A stretch of DNA of 47,342 nucleotides from an uncultured Clostridia bacterium (GCA_947629785.1 CANRFB010000015.1:1-47342); one strand, 5' to 3'; numbered from the stretch's first letter, positions 6,085 to 13,761 are shown. Numbers and translations: made by a program. Notes: generated from the letters alone by a model not told the origin.

Positions 6085-6795
6085 TTACTTTCTCTTGCGG
6101 GAAACTACAGCAGCTGTGCCTGCAACAGCCATTACGGAAACCATAACAGCAGCGGGAACATTGCCTGTTGTAGGAGAAGTTGTTGTGTCAGCTGCACCTG
6201 TGTCAGCAGCGCCTGTATCAGCAGCTGCGGAAGAACCAAGACCGGAAACTGTGAATTCCATTTCAACGGAATCTGTAGGCATTGTGTAGCCGAACAGACC
6301 ATCTTCCTTGCCAAGATCATCGTTCCAGATATTGCGAGCCTGAACCTGAATATAATCGCCGGTATCTTCGGGAATATAACCCTCATCGAAGGTGTACTTT
6401 GTGCTGCCGTCGATAATAACTTTTACGTTAGTGATGCTTACGCCGGCATCAACGGGAATATCCGTAGATATGAACAAAAGGCTGAAAAGTTCTTCACTGC
6501 TCAGATCTGCGCCGGTGAGGGAAACCTTGTAGGTTCCGTCTGTTGTAAACTCAACATCTGTGAAAGTACCGCCAATATCAGCAGCTGCGCCGTCCTTAGC
6601 AAGCTTGCTGTAGTCCCAGCCGTCAACGTCTTTGCCATAGGTGGCATCGTTCCAAGCGTTTCTGTAGATCCAGCCCGGATTTGTCTGAACACCAAGGTAA
6701 GCGTGGTAAGTGGTGTCAGCAAAAGCTGTGATCGCCATTGTTGATATTGCTACAGCAGAAGCAGCTATAGCAGCAATGATCTTTTTAAGTTTCAT
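6085..6795 (-). CDS. Secreted surface-type protein with SPTTG sorting-like signal
   Basis: 236 residues. Signal peptide MKLKKIIAAIAASAVAIS... to about 27, a beta-rich domain (28-185) with YHAYLGVQTNPGWIYRNAW and VSITNVKVIIDGSTKYTF ending in MEFTVSGLG, an Ala/Asp linker, SPTTGN at 207-212, a hydrophobic helix and RKRK. The domain resembles, at low similarity, the unanchored protein 4611-5177, so one form may be cell-bound and the other released. The start at 6795 is set by GGAGGAA that overlaps an earlier in-frame ATG at 6810. A ligand-binding role, possibly carbohydrate, is inference only. Confidence 0.82.
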   Translation of the reverse strand: MKLKKIIAAIAASAVAISTMAITAFADTTYHAYLGVQTNPGWIYRNAWNDATYGKDVDGWDYSKLAKDGAAADIGGTFTDVEFTTDGTYKVSLTGADLSSEELFSLLFISTDIPVDAGVSITNVKVIIDGSTKYTFDEGYIPEDTGDYIQVQARNIWNDDLGKEDGLFGYTMPTDSVEMEFTVSGLGSSAAADTGAADTGAADTTTSPTTGNVPAAVMVSVMAVAGTAAVVSRKRK

Positions 6796-6851
6796 AATAA
6801 ATTCCTCCATTATTTTTGTTTGCAATATTTGCAATATAATATTGTAACCTA

Positions 6852-6880
6852 ATTATACAATATTATTTCTTAAAAATCTA
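6852..6880 (-). promoter_or_regulatory. Weak candidate promoter of 6085-6795
   Basis: TATAAT on the minus strand at 6857-6852; the element 17 bases upstream (TAGATT) is a poor -35. This gene lacks the TTGTTA promoter block shared by its paralogues. Confidence 0.4.
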
Positions 6881-6961
6881 TATCAATTTTGCAAGAAATA
6901 ATAACGTTTACATTGTGCAAATTTTATGAAATTATTTTGGAAAAATCTACGCTGCTCACAT

Positions 6962-6995
6962 AAAAACAAAGCCCGCTCACACGGAACGGGCTTTG
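6962..6995 (-). terminator. Terminator of the sugar ABC ATPase gene
   Basis: On the minus strand CAAAGCCCG and CGGGCTTTG pair perfectly around an 11-base loop and are followed by TTTTTA, seven bases after the stop. Confidence 0.85.
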
Positions 6996-7001
6996 GTGTA
7001 A

Positions 7002-8144
7002 TCAGTTTACTATAGTCTTTTCGGTTTCCTTATCAAAGATGTGGACCTTATTAGGATCGATAGCAACCTTGATAGTATCCTGAGGACGTGCAGTCGAACG
7101 AGGATCAACACGAGCTGTAAGAGGAATACCTTCGCAGTTCAGGTACAGGAATGTTTCAGCACCCATCATTTCGGTAATTTCAACGTTAGCGTCGATAATA
7201 CCCGTCTTAGCAGCGGAGAGGAACATTTCCTCGTCGTGGATATTCTCGGGACGAACGCCCATTATGATTTCCTTATCAACATAATCGGTAAGAACAACTT
7301 CATCGACCTTGGATTCGGGAAGTTCAACATAATACTTCTTTCCTCTGGAAGTCTTGGTGTCCTCGGAACCGAATTCAATGGTGAACTTGTCTTCGATCTT
7401 TCTGAGAACGGCGTCAACGAAGTTCATCTGAGGAGATCCCATGAATCCTGCAACGAACTGGTTAACAGGGCTGGAATACAGATTCTGAGGAGAATCCACC
7501 TGCTGAATGAAACCGTCTTTCATAACAACGATACGGTCACCCATTGTCATAGCTTCGGTCTGGTCGTGGGTTACATAGATGAACGTAGTACCCAGTTTCT
7601 GGTGAAGTTTGGAGATCTCGGTTCTCATCTGCGCACGGAGTTTAGCGTCGAGGTTGGAAAGAGGCTCGTCAAGAAGGAATACCTGCGGCTCACGAACGAT
7701 AGCACGACCCAGCGCAACACGCTGTCTCTGACCGCCGGAAAGAGCCTTCGGCTTTCTGGAAAGCAGGTGAGAAATATCAAGTATTCTTGCGGCTTCTTCA
7801 ACCTTACGGTTGATCTCGTCCTTAGGCACCTTACGGAGTTTAAGGCCGAACGCCATGTTATCATAAACTGTCATATGCGGATACAGAGCGTAGTTCTGGA
7901 AAACCATCGCAATATCTCTGTCCTTAGGAGCAACGTCATTTACGAGGCGGTCTCCGATGTAGAGTTCACCCTCTGAAATTTCTTCCAGTCCGGCGATCAT
8001 ACGAAGTGTGGTAGATTTACCGCAGCCTGAAGGACCAACAAGGATAATGAACTCCTTATCTCTGATTTCGAGGTTTACGTCTGAAACGGCAACTACGCCG
8101 CCGGGGTATTTCTTATAAATGGATCTGAGTGACAAACTAGCCAT
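7002..8144 (-). CDS. MsmK/UgpC-family ABC transporter ATP-binding protein
   Basis: 380 residues. The cytoplasmic ATPase that powers carbohydrate-uptake ABC importers (CUT1 class). It shows Walker [10 protein letters not shown], the Q-loop in [13 protein letters not shown], signature [14 protein letters not shown], Walker [13 protein letters not shown], the D-loop and the switch THD, all intact, then a C-terminal regulatory TOBE-type domain (about 235-380). The ATG at 8144 is chosen over the TTG at 8162 because GGGAGG lies between them. There are no permease or binding-protein genes beside it and it has its own terminator, which fits the MsmK pattern of one ATPase serving several sugar importers encoded elsewhere. 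Confidence 0.93.
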   Translation of the reverse strand: MASLSLRSIYKKYPGGVVAVSDVNLEIRDKEFIILVGPSGCGKSTTLRMIAGLEEISEGELYIGDRLVNDVAPKDRDIAMVFQNYALYPHMTVYDNMAFGLKLRKVPKDEINRKVEEAARILDISHLLSRKPKALSGGQRQRVALGRAIVREPQVFLLDEPLSNLDAKLRAQMRTEISKLHQKLGTTFIYVTHDQTEAMTMGDRIVVMKDGFIQQVDSPQNLYSSPVNQFVAGFMGSPQMNFVDAVLRKIEDKFTIEFGSEDTKTSRGKKYYVELPESKVDEVVLTDYVDKEIIMGVRPENIHDEEMFLSAAKTGIIDANVEITEMMGAETFLYLNCEGIPLTARVDPRSTARPQDTIKVAIDPNKVHIFDKETEKTIVN

Positions 8145-8193
8145 TCTTTGCGGACCTCCCAAAAATTAGTCTTGCCGATATGCTTCGGCTATA

Positions 8194-8221
8194 ATAATAT
8201 AATACCAAATTTTCATAACAA
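8194..8221 (-). promoter_or_regulatory. Candidate promoter of the sugar ABC ATPase
   Basis: Minus strand TTGTTA (8221-8216), 16-base spacer, TATTAT (8199-8194). Downstream, the leader carries a small hairpin GCCGA-AGCATA-TCGGC. Confidence 0.45.
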
Positions 8222-8312
8222 ATTTCAAGTTGCTTATTAACTAAACTTATAAAAACTTATTTATTTAGTTTGACGAAAAAACGGCAATTTGAAAATATTG
8301 GCAAAAATTTTA

Positions 8313-9047
8313 TCATGTTTTTGCATAAATCTTTTCGAATTCTTTGTGCATAATTTCACGGCACTGTCCCTCGGCTAAATTTTCGTCCAGATTCAGTTTG
8401 CCTATGCTTACTCTTTTCAGACTTACAACTTTATTGCCGACCGCTTCCGCCATGCGCTTCACCTGATGAAACATTCCCTCATGCAAAGTTATGAAAACTT
8501 CCCGCGGGTTCTCCGTGAGTTCCAGCTTTGCAGGAAGGCATTTCTCGCCGCCGTCGATCACAAGACCATCCGCGAATGCTTTCACGTCGCCTGCCTGCGC
8601 GGGCTTTTCCAGAACGGCGAAATAGCGTTTCTCCACGTGTTTTTTAGGTGAAAGTATATCATGTGCAAAACCGCCGTCGTCGGTAATAAGCACAAATCCC
8701 GTGGTGTCCTTATCGAGCCGACCGGCAGGGAACAGACCGCTTCTGCGAAGCTCCGGCGGGATAAGTTCCAGAACCGTGTCCGAAAGCCTGTCCTTTGTGG
8801 CGCAGACGACGCCTGCGGGCTTATTGAGCATAATGTAGATATGTTCCCGATAAACAACATTATTCCCCTCGGAAGCCACAATATCGGTCTCCGGCGAAAT
8901 TTTCATGTCAAAAAGCTTAGCAGTTTCGCCGTTAACGGTCACAAGGCGTTTTTTGATAAGTTCTTTCGCGTCGTTCCGCGAAATTGCGAGCTGATTCGAC
9001 AAAAATCTGTCAAGGCGGACATTTCCCGCATTTTTCTTTTCAGGCAT
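8313..9047 (-). CDS. RsuA/RluB-family ribosomal pseudouridine synthase
   Basis: 244 residues. It isomerises uridine to pseudouridine in rRNA. An N-terminal S4 RNA-binding domain (VRLDRFLSNQLAISRNDAKELI, about residues 8-60) is followed by the catalytic domain with GRLDKDTTGFVLITDDG; the Asp of GRLD is the catalytic residue. HQVKRMAEAVGNKV near the C-terminus is the second family signature. The ATG at 9047 follows GGGGAGAG; a longer upstream frame overlaps the gene at 9103 and a terminator and is rejected. RsuA (16S) and RluB (23S) cannot be told apart here; the short C-terminus favours RsuA-like. Confidence 0.88.
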   Translation of the reverse strand: MPEKKNAGNVRLDRFLSNQLAISRNDAKELIKKRLVTVNGETAKLFDMKISPETDIVASEGNNVVYREHIYIMLNKPAGVVCATKDRLSDTVLELIPPELRRSGLFPAGRLDKDTTGFVLITDDGGFAHDILSPKKHVEKRYFAVLEKPAQAGDVKAFADGLVIDGGEKCLPAKLELTENPREVFITLHEGMFHQVKRMAEAVGNKVVSLKRVSIGKLNLDENLAEGQCREIMHKEFEKIYAKT

Positions 9048-9060
9048 AAAACTCTCCCCA

Positions 9061-9097
9061 TGAAAAAACGGGACGCATTCCCCGAACGCGCCCCGTT
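9061..9097 (-). terminator. Terminator between 9103-9345 and the pseudouridine synthase
   Basis: On the minus strand ACGGGGCGC and GCGTCCCGT pair (one G-U) and TTTTTT follows. Readthrough would be needed for the downstream gene, which has no obvious promoter of its own. Confidence 0.75.
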
Positions 9098-9102
9098 CCC
9101 GA

Positions 9103-9345
9103 TCAGAAATCCTCCGTATCCGACTTGCTTTCGGAAGCGGGAACGTCGGAACTGTCAAGGCTGTCCAGTTCGGACATATCCTCGTCGTTTTCGTCGCCGA
9201 AGCTGTCGAAATATGTTTCATCGTCATCATCGAAATCGTAGTCGTACTGTTCGATCTCCTCGCGCTTCTTAACGGCGTAAGCGGCAGCAGCAGCACCTGC
9301 CGCAGCGGCTGCTACAGCAAGAAAAATTGCACCGAATGCTTTCAT
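9103..9345 (-). CDS. Small membrane protein with acidic tail
   Basis: 80 residues. One Ala/Gly-rich membrane segment at 3-24 (FGAIFLAVAAAAAGAAAAAY), a positive stop VKKRE, then about 55 residues dense in Asp, Glu and Ser (YDYDFDDDDETYFDSF). The topology suggests an acidic cytoplasmic tail. Start at 9345 follows AAGGAG. No family recognised. It lies upstream of the pseudouridine synthase with a terminator between. Confidence 0.7.
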   Translation of the reverse strand: MKAFGAIFLAVAAAAAGAAAAAYAVKKREEIEQYDYDFDDDDETYFDSFGDENDEDMSELDSLDSSDVPASESKSDTEDF

Positions 9346-9399
9346 TAAAATTCAACTCCTTATATGAAATTTAGTTTTTCGGAAATTACTATAAATTAT

Positions 9400-9428
9400 A
9401 TTATATCACATCTTTTTTAAAATTACAA
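9400..9428 (-). promoter_or_regulatory. Promoter of 9103-9345
   Basis: Minus strand TTGTAA (9428-9423), 17-base spacer, TATAAT (9405-9400) with an extended -10 (TGA before TATAAT). Confidence 0.7.
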
Positions 9429-9452
9429 TGGTTTTTTACAAAAGTTTGCTGC

Positions 9453-9616
9453 AAGAGTTGAGAGTGGAGAGTTGAGAGTTGAGATGTTGGCATAAACCGT
9501 TAGTATTCTTTTCACAACTTAATTTTGCCGTATAATTTTACAGCTATTAAAAATTGAAAACTATGATATGCGCGTTTCTGCAATATCTCAACTCTTAACT
9601 CTTAAATCTTAACTCT
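9453..9616. repeat. R2 element, copy A (MITE-like)
   Basis: About 164 bp bounded by inverted GAGTTGAGAGTTGAGAT-type blocks, with an internal core containing CATAAACCGTTAGT, TTAATTTTGC and CAGCTATTAAAAATTG. An inverted copy is at 37201-37358. Its right end runs into the HEPN gene and supplies that gene's last Ser codon and TAA stop. Confidence 0.8.
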
Positions 9617-10049
9617 TTTTCTTGTGGTAGCTGTTGAAATCGAACTTGATGTATTCGCAGATGAACTCGGTCATTTCATCAGCCGCAAACAGAATATCCT
9701 CCGCAAGATCGCGGCTTATTTCTTCGGGAATATCCGCGGGGTAGCGCGTTTCAATATAGAAACGGTTAAGTATGGCGCATTTTGCGATCCATTTCGTGAA
9801 CGCCTGATCGGTCATTGCCGCCTGCTTGCAGAGCCATGTAAGGTTATGCCCGTCAAAAAGCTTCCTGTGCTTGTACAGGAGAAAGGCTTTCAAGCCCTTT
9901 TCAATAGCCTGCTGACAGTGGAAAACCGTTTGCCCGTAAAGGCGCTTGTCGTCAATAAGCATTTTCGCCGCAAGCATATCCTGATACGCATGATACAGCC
10001 AGTCGTAATAACGCTTGCTGTCCCCCGAATGATTACTTGACCTGCTCAT
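9609..10049 (-). CDS. HEPN-domain protein
   Basis: 146 residues, all-helical HEPN family (YDWLYHAYQDMLAAKMLI, then FHCQQAIEKGLKAFLLYKHRK and RYPADIPEEI). HEPN proteins are often RNase toxins or AMPylation targets paired with MNT nucleotidyltransferases. The RNase motif Rx4-6H is not at its usual late position; the only candidate is Arg62-x5-His68 (RKLFDGH), which sits after helix 2 and may be coincidental. The start overlaps the upstream MNT-like gene by 17 bases, so the two are coupled. The last codons and stop (AAAAAGAGTTAA) merge with an R2 element, so the original C-terminus may have been altered. Confidence 0.82.
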   Translation of the reverse strand: MSRSSNHSGDSKRYYDWLYHAYQDMLAAKMLIDDKRLYGQTVFHCQQAIEKGLKAFLLYKHRKLFDGHNLTWLCKQAAMTDQAFTKWIAKCAILNRFYIETRYPADIPEEISRDLAEDILFAADEMTEFICEYIKFDFNSYHKKKS

Positions 10050-10350
10050 ATATCAGATTCCCTTCATTATCAACTCTGTAGGCAAATGTGCAGTCGTCGT
10101 CCAGACACTCGTTCCAGTCGCTGACCGTGTAGACTATCACGTCACAGGGCACGGGACAGTCGGTGTTAAGGAGTATCTCCGTTTCAAGATCGGTGTGGCT
10201 TTCGTACTTGTCGTCAACAACTATGCACAGCTTGAATGACGTCAGTTCCCCCTTGCTGTTGGTTTTCTTTGAAACAAGAAATATCTGGAACGGGTCGCAG
10301 AGCTTGATTATATCGTCAGCCATTTCCTTGATAATAGGGTCATGTTCCAT
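10033..10350 (-). CDS. Degenerate MNT-like nucleotidyltransferase partner of HEPN
   Basis: 105 residues. The fold and its position directly upstream of a HEPN gene indicate a minimal nucleotidyltransferase (MNT), the usual antitoxin partner. However, the motif normally GSxxxG...SDIDLLVV reads LVSKKTNSKGELTSFKLCIVV: the Gly and both metal-binding Asp are gone (Phe39 and Leu41 in their place), so it is unlikely to transfer nucleotides. The ATG at 10350 is chosen because AAAAGGAAG lies 8 bases upstream; earlier in-frame codons are inside a 25-bp repeat. It lies 66 bases downstream of the fucosidase gene. Confidence 0.68.
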   Translation of the reverse strand: MEHDPIIKEMADDIIKLCDPFQIFLVSKKTNSKGELTSFKLCIVVDDKYESHTDLETEILLNTDCPVPCDVIVYTVSDWNECLDDDCTFAYRVDNEGNLIYEQVK

Positions 10351-10352
10351 AC

Positions 10353-10427
10353 AAATTCTTCCTTTTCTAAAATTTTCAAATTCTTCCTTTTCTAAAATTT
10401 TCAAATTCTTCCTTTTCTAAAATTTTA
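10353..10427. repeat. Triple 25-bp tandem repeat carrying ribosome-binding sites
   Basis: Three identical 25-base units start at 10353, 10378 and 10403. On the minus strand each contains AGAAAAGGAAG, a Shine-Dalgarno-like sequence; the last one serves the MNT-like start at 10350, and the first supplies the stop of the GH95 gene (TAG at 10419-10417). Confidence 0.9.
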
Positions 10428-12705
10428 CAGAGTATGCCTTTCCCGCTTCCGTTTCAAAATACGAAATGTCCGCTTCATGCGTTACGGGAATACTTTCACC
10501 GCCGCAGGAAACTTCCGATGCGTTTCCCACAAGCCTGCAAACGTTTCCGCAGCAGGACAGAACGGTCAGTTCCGAAGCCTTTCCGCCAGCCCACGAGAAC
10601 GCAAGTTCAAACCCGCCCCGGGCTTTTATGCCGCGTACCGAACCGCTTTCCCAGTCTTTAGGAACGGCAGGCAGAATGTCTATTTCGCCGCTGTGGCTTT
10701 GCAGAACGGCTTCTGCAATTCCCGCGCCGCCGCCGAAGTTTCCGTCTATCTGGAAAGGCGGGTGCATATCCAGCATATTGATATTTGTGGAATGGGTAAG
10801 GAGCGCGGAGATATTCTCCGAAACCTTTTCGCCGTCATGGAGCCGCGCCCACATATTGATTATCCAAGCCCGCGACCAGCCCGTATGCCCGCCGCCGTGG
10901 GTAAGCCTGCGGATAATCGTGGCTTTTGCCGCTTCCGCAAGTTCGGGAGTGTGCCGCAGGGTTATCTGATCCGAGGGATAAAGGGCGAAAAGCTGGGAAA
11001 TATGCCTGTGCCCCGGCTCGAATTCGTCATAATCCTCCGCCCATTCCATTATCTGACCGTATTTGCCCACTTCGGGCTTGGGAAGTTTGCCGCGGAGTTC
11101 CTTTATTTTCGCGATAAATTCCCCGTCGTCCTCCTGCTTTGCGGAATCGTCCACGATCTCCGAACTGTTTATAACGGCGGTGAACAGGAAGTATAATATC
11201 TGACTGTCCATGGACGGACCTTGGCAGATAGTTCCTTTCGCCCCGTCCGCGGTAATGTATGTGTTTTCGGGTGAGACTGATGGGCTTGTCACCATTCGCC
11301 CTTTGCCGTCGTCAATAAGGAAATCTATGAAGAATTCCGCCGCCTCCCGGAGTGTGTCATATTTCTCCGAAAGGAAATCCCTGTCTCCGGTGAAAAGATA
11401 ATGTTCGTAAATATGGGTGCAGAGCCAAGCAAGACCGGTTTGCCAGAGCGTCCCGGGAAGCCATTTGTCCTGCGGGGCGGTATCTCCCCAGATGTCGGTA
11501 TTATGATGGCAGACCGCACCGCGGCAGCGGTACATTTCGCGGGCGGTGACCCTGCCGTTCTCCCGCATACGCTCTATGTGGTCGAAAAGAGGCATATGAC
11601 ATTCGGAAAGGTTCTGTATCTCCGCGCCCCAGTAGTTCATTTCGGTGTTGATGTTTATGGTAAATTTGCAGCCCCACGCGGGCCACATATCCTTGTTCCA
11701 TATTCCCTGCAAATTCATCGGCAGCGTTCCCGGGCGGCTTCCCGAAATCATAAGGTATCTTGAAAAATTGAAGTACATCTCCGCAAGTTTGTTGTCTTTC
11801 CCGCCGTCACGAAGTTTTTGCAGCCGTTCGTTAACGGGAAGTTCTGCGTTTCCTCCGCTGTTGTCCAAGAGGGAAAGTTCACATCGCCCGTAAAGGCGCT
11901 TATAATCGCTTGTATGGCGTTTTTGGAGAACGGCGGCAGTTTTCCTCAAAGCCGCCTTTGCTTGGCTTACGGAGAGCTTCTCGTAGTCTCCTGTGCGGTA
12001 TGAAGTCTGACAGGCGAAAGCAATTACCGCTTCGTCGGCATTTTCGGCTTTCAGGCGGTTTGCGTCGGTAAACGCCTTTCCGCCCTTTGAAACGCAGGAA
12101 AACGCGGCGGCGTATGGAATTCCGTCCGACACGGTGAAAAGTATGGTATTCCCGTCATAGGCTTCGTTTTTGTCGTAATTGTCGTCCCTGCCGTCAATTG
12201 CCGCGGTAAATGATATTTTCCCCTTTTCGGAAGCCGTAAAGTGTATGACCATTACATTATCGGGGAAGGAAACATAGACAGTTCTTTTATATTTCACGCC
12301 TTCACACTGCCATTCGGTAACGCAGAGGGCGTTTTCAAGATCGAGGTAACGTTTATAGCCGGAAATTTCCGCTGTTCCGCTCTGCCGGATATGCAGATCC
12401 CCCAAAGGCTGATAATGGCGCTGATTCTCGTTTGTACCCATAAACGCGTCATAGCAGAGGTTTTCCGCATCGGCAGTCTTTCCGCTTCGTATAAGTTCAC
12501 GCATTTTCTCCAGATTGGAATATGCTTTCGGGTTGTTTCTGTTTCTGAAACTGCCCGACCATATGGAATCCTCGTTCAGCTGAATAAGCTCATCGGCGGG
12601 TTTCCCGAAAACCATGCCACCTATTCTGCCGTTGCCCACGGGCAAAGCCTCGTCCCAATTTTCAGCGGGGGAATCATACCATAACACATTTGACAGAGAG
12701 TCCAT
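10417..12705 (-). CDS. GH95 alpha-L-fucosidase
   Basis: 762 residues, full length for the catalytic part of glycoside hydrolase family 95, inverting enzymes that release terminal alpha-1,2-L-fucose from host glycans or plant xyloglucan. The N-terminal beta domain begins LWYDSPAENWDEALPVGNGRIGGM; the (alpha/alpha)6 barrel holds NINTEMNYW (Asn351, Asn353), SPSVSPEN (Glu480) and QIDGNFGG (Asp654), matching the spacing of Asn421, Asn423, Glu566 and Asp766 in Bifidobacterium AfcA. There is no signal peptide, so it acts in the cytoplasm on imported oligosaccharides. Start at 12705 follows GGAAAGGTG. Downstream come the MNT-like and HEPN genes in the same direction. Confidence 0.93.
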   Translation of the reverse strand: MDSLSNVLWYDSPAENWDEALPVGNGRIGGMVFGKPADELIQLNEDSIWSGSFRNRNNPKAYSNLEKMRELIRSGKTADAENLCYDAFMGTNENQRHYQPLGDLHIRQSGTAEISGYKRYLDLENALCVTEWQCEGVKYKRTVYVSFPDNVMVIHFTASEKGKISFTAAIDGRDDNYDKNEAYDGNTILFTVSDGIPYAAAFSCVSKGGKAFTDANRLKAENADEAVIAFACQTSYRTGDYEKLSVSQAKAALRKTAAVLQKRHTSDYKRLYGRCELSLLDNSGGNAELPVNERLQKLRDGGKDNKLAEMYFNFSRYLMISGSRPGTLPMNLQGIWNKDMWPAWGCKFTININTEMNYWGAEIQNLSECHMPLFDHIERMRENGRVTAREMYRCRGAVCHHNTDIWGDTAPQDKWLPGTLWQTGLAWLCTHIYEHYLFTGDRDFLSEKYDTLREAAEFFIDFLIDDGKGRMVTSPSVSPENTYITADGAKGTICQGPSMDSQILYFLFTAVINSSEIVDDSAKQEDDGEFIAKIKELRGKLPKPEVGKYGQIMEWAEDYDEFEPGHRHISQLFALYPSDQITLRHTPELAEAAKATIIRRLTHGGGHTGWSRAWIINMWARLHDGEKVSENISALLTHSTNINMLDMHPPFQIDGNFGGGAGIAEAVLQSHSGEIDILPAVPKDWESGSVRGIKARGGFELAFSWAGGKASELTVLSCCGNVCRLVGNASEVSCGGESIPVTHEADISYFETEAGKAYSVKF

Positions 12706-12733
12706 GTCATCACACCTTTCCTGAATTGATTAC

Positions 12734-12762
12734 ATTATATCACATAAAATTTGTAAAATCAA
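12734..12762 (-). promoter_or_regulatory. Promoter of the GH95 fucosidase operon
   Basis: Minus strand TTGATT (12762-12757), 17-base spacer, extended -10 TGATATAAT (hexamer 12739-12734). It sits immediately after the terminator of the previous gene. Confidence 0.75.
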
Positions 12763-12763
12763 T

Positions 12764-12808
12764 ACAAAAAAAAAAAATAAAAGACCCGCCCATTCGGACG
12801 AGTCTTTT
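12764..12808 (-). terminator. Terminator of 12825-13160
   Basis: On the minus strand AAAAGACTCGTCC-GAAT-GGGCGGGTCTTTT forms a stem with two G-U pairs, followed by a long T-tract. Confidence 0.8.
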
Positions 12809-12824
12809 CAAAGCGGTAATCAAA

Positions 12825-13160
12825 TTACTTAGCTTTCTTAGCAACTACAGCAGCTGCAGCAAGAGCTACAGGGATAACTGCAAGTGCGATAGGAGAATTG
12901 CCTGTGCCGGGGTTTGTAGTTGTATCTACTGTATCAGTAGAAGGCTCCTCAGCATCATCAGTTGTGTCATCAGCAGGCTCTTCGCTGTCGTCAATATCGA
13001 TATCGTCTGTGTCATCAGTGTCATCAAGAGTAACATCGGAAGATGTATCAGCATCGTCCAGAGTATCTTCATCACTTTCAGTACCTGCAGCACAAACTGT
13101 CATACCGAGCATAGCAGCAGACATAGCGCAAGCTGCGATTGCAGCAAGGATCTTTTTCAT
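12825..13160 (-). CDS. Minimal anchored acidic surface protein (NPGTG)
   Basis: 111 residues: signal peptide 1-24 (MKKILAAIAACAMSAAMLGM...), a Thr/Asp/Glu-rich acidic stretch (25-82, with repeated DDTDD), NPGTGN at 83-88, a hydrophobic helix and KKAK. There is no folded domain between secretion and anchor signals, so it looks like a bare wall-attached spacer. Start at 13160 follows GGAGGAA, as in the cluster at 1423-6795, to which it is related in design. NPGTG resembles NPxTG-type sortase signals. A role in surface charge or spacing is inference. Confidence 0.78.
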   Translation of the reverse strand: MKKILAAIAACAMSAAMLGMTVCAAGTESDEDTLDDADTSSDVTLDDTDDTDDIDIDDSEEPADDTTDDAEEPSTDTVDTTTNPGTGNSPIALAVIPVALAAAAVVAKKAK

Positions 13161-13212
13161 TGTTATTTCCTCCATTCAATTGTTTTTATATAGTTTTTCT
13201 AACTATGTTGTA

Positions 13213-13241
13213 ATTATAACACAATCAGAAATTAAATCCAA
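13213..13241 (-). promoter_or_regulatory. Promoter of 12825-13160
   Basis: Minus strand TTGGAT (13241-13236), 17-base spacer, TATAAT (13218-13213). Confidence 0.65.
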
Positions 13242-13404
13242 GCATTAATATAACAATTTTTCAAAGTATTTTTTTAAATTATTTAAGCAGTATGCACAAA
13301 AGTCAGGATTTTTTTCACTTAAAAATTAAAATTTGGTTACAGTTTTTGTTACTTTTTTAACTATTTGCAAAATTCAGGGAATTATTTTTACCGGTTTTGG
13401 AATA
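13242..13404. other. AT-rich divergent intergenic region
   Basis: The 330-bp gap between the diverging genes at 13160 and 13491 holds only their two promoters. In the remaining stretch I see AT-rich sequence without an open frame, hairpin or repeat of note. Confidence 0.5.
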
Positions 13405-13433
13405 TTGACAAACCCGCAGAATTATTATATAAT
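13405..13433 (+). promoter_or_regulatory. Consensus promoter of the XRE regulator
   Basis: TTGACA at 13405-13410 and TATAAT at 13428-13433 with a 17-base spacer, a perfect sigma-A consensus. Confidence 0.85.
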
Positions 13434-13490
13434 TTACTCATATTGGTATAAATTCTGTGCTTAAAACCTAACATCAAAGGAGAAATTATC

Positions 13491-13730
13491 ATGATAAAAA
13501 ATGTAGCCGCAAACAGAATACGCGAACTCCGTGAGGACAGTCAGCTTTATCAGCGTCAGGTCGCCGAATACCTCGGCTGTTCCCAGCAGACATATTCCCG
13601 CTATGAAACGGGAGAACTTCAGCTTTCCATCGTCAGTCTGGCGCGGCTTTCCGAATTTTACGACACCAGCGCGGACTATATCATCGGCTGCACCGAGGAT
13701 AAACGTCCCTACCGCCGCCCCGGAAAATAA
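13491..13730 (+). CDS. Small XRE-family HTH regulator
   Basis: 79 residues, essentially a single Cro/CI-type helix-turn-helix (IRELREDSQLYQRQVAEYLG, then CSQQTYSRYETGELQLSIVSLARLSEFYDTSADYIIGC) with a short basic tail PYRRPGK. AAAGGAG precedes the ATG at 13491. There is no ligand or peptidase domain. It is monocistronic, between a strong promoter and a bidirectional terminator. Targets cannot be read from the sequence; autoregulation is possible. Confidence 0.85.
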   Translation: MIKNVAANRIRELREDSQLYQRQVAEYLGCSQQTYSRYETGELQLSIVSLARLSEFYDTSADYIIGCTEDKRPYRRPGK

Positions 13731-13761
13731 TTTCCAAGGAAATAATACTAAATCCGCAATT

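Noticed and set aside
9048-9296. N-terminal extension of the pseudouridine synthase
   Set aside because: It would overlap a terminator and the small gene at 9103-9345; the ATG at 9047 has a good RBS and begins the S4 domain correctly.
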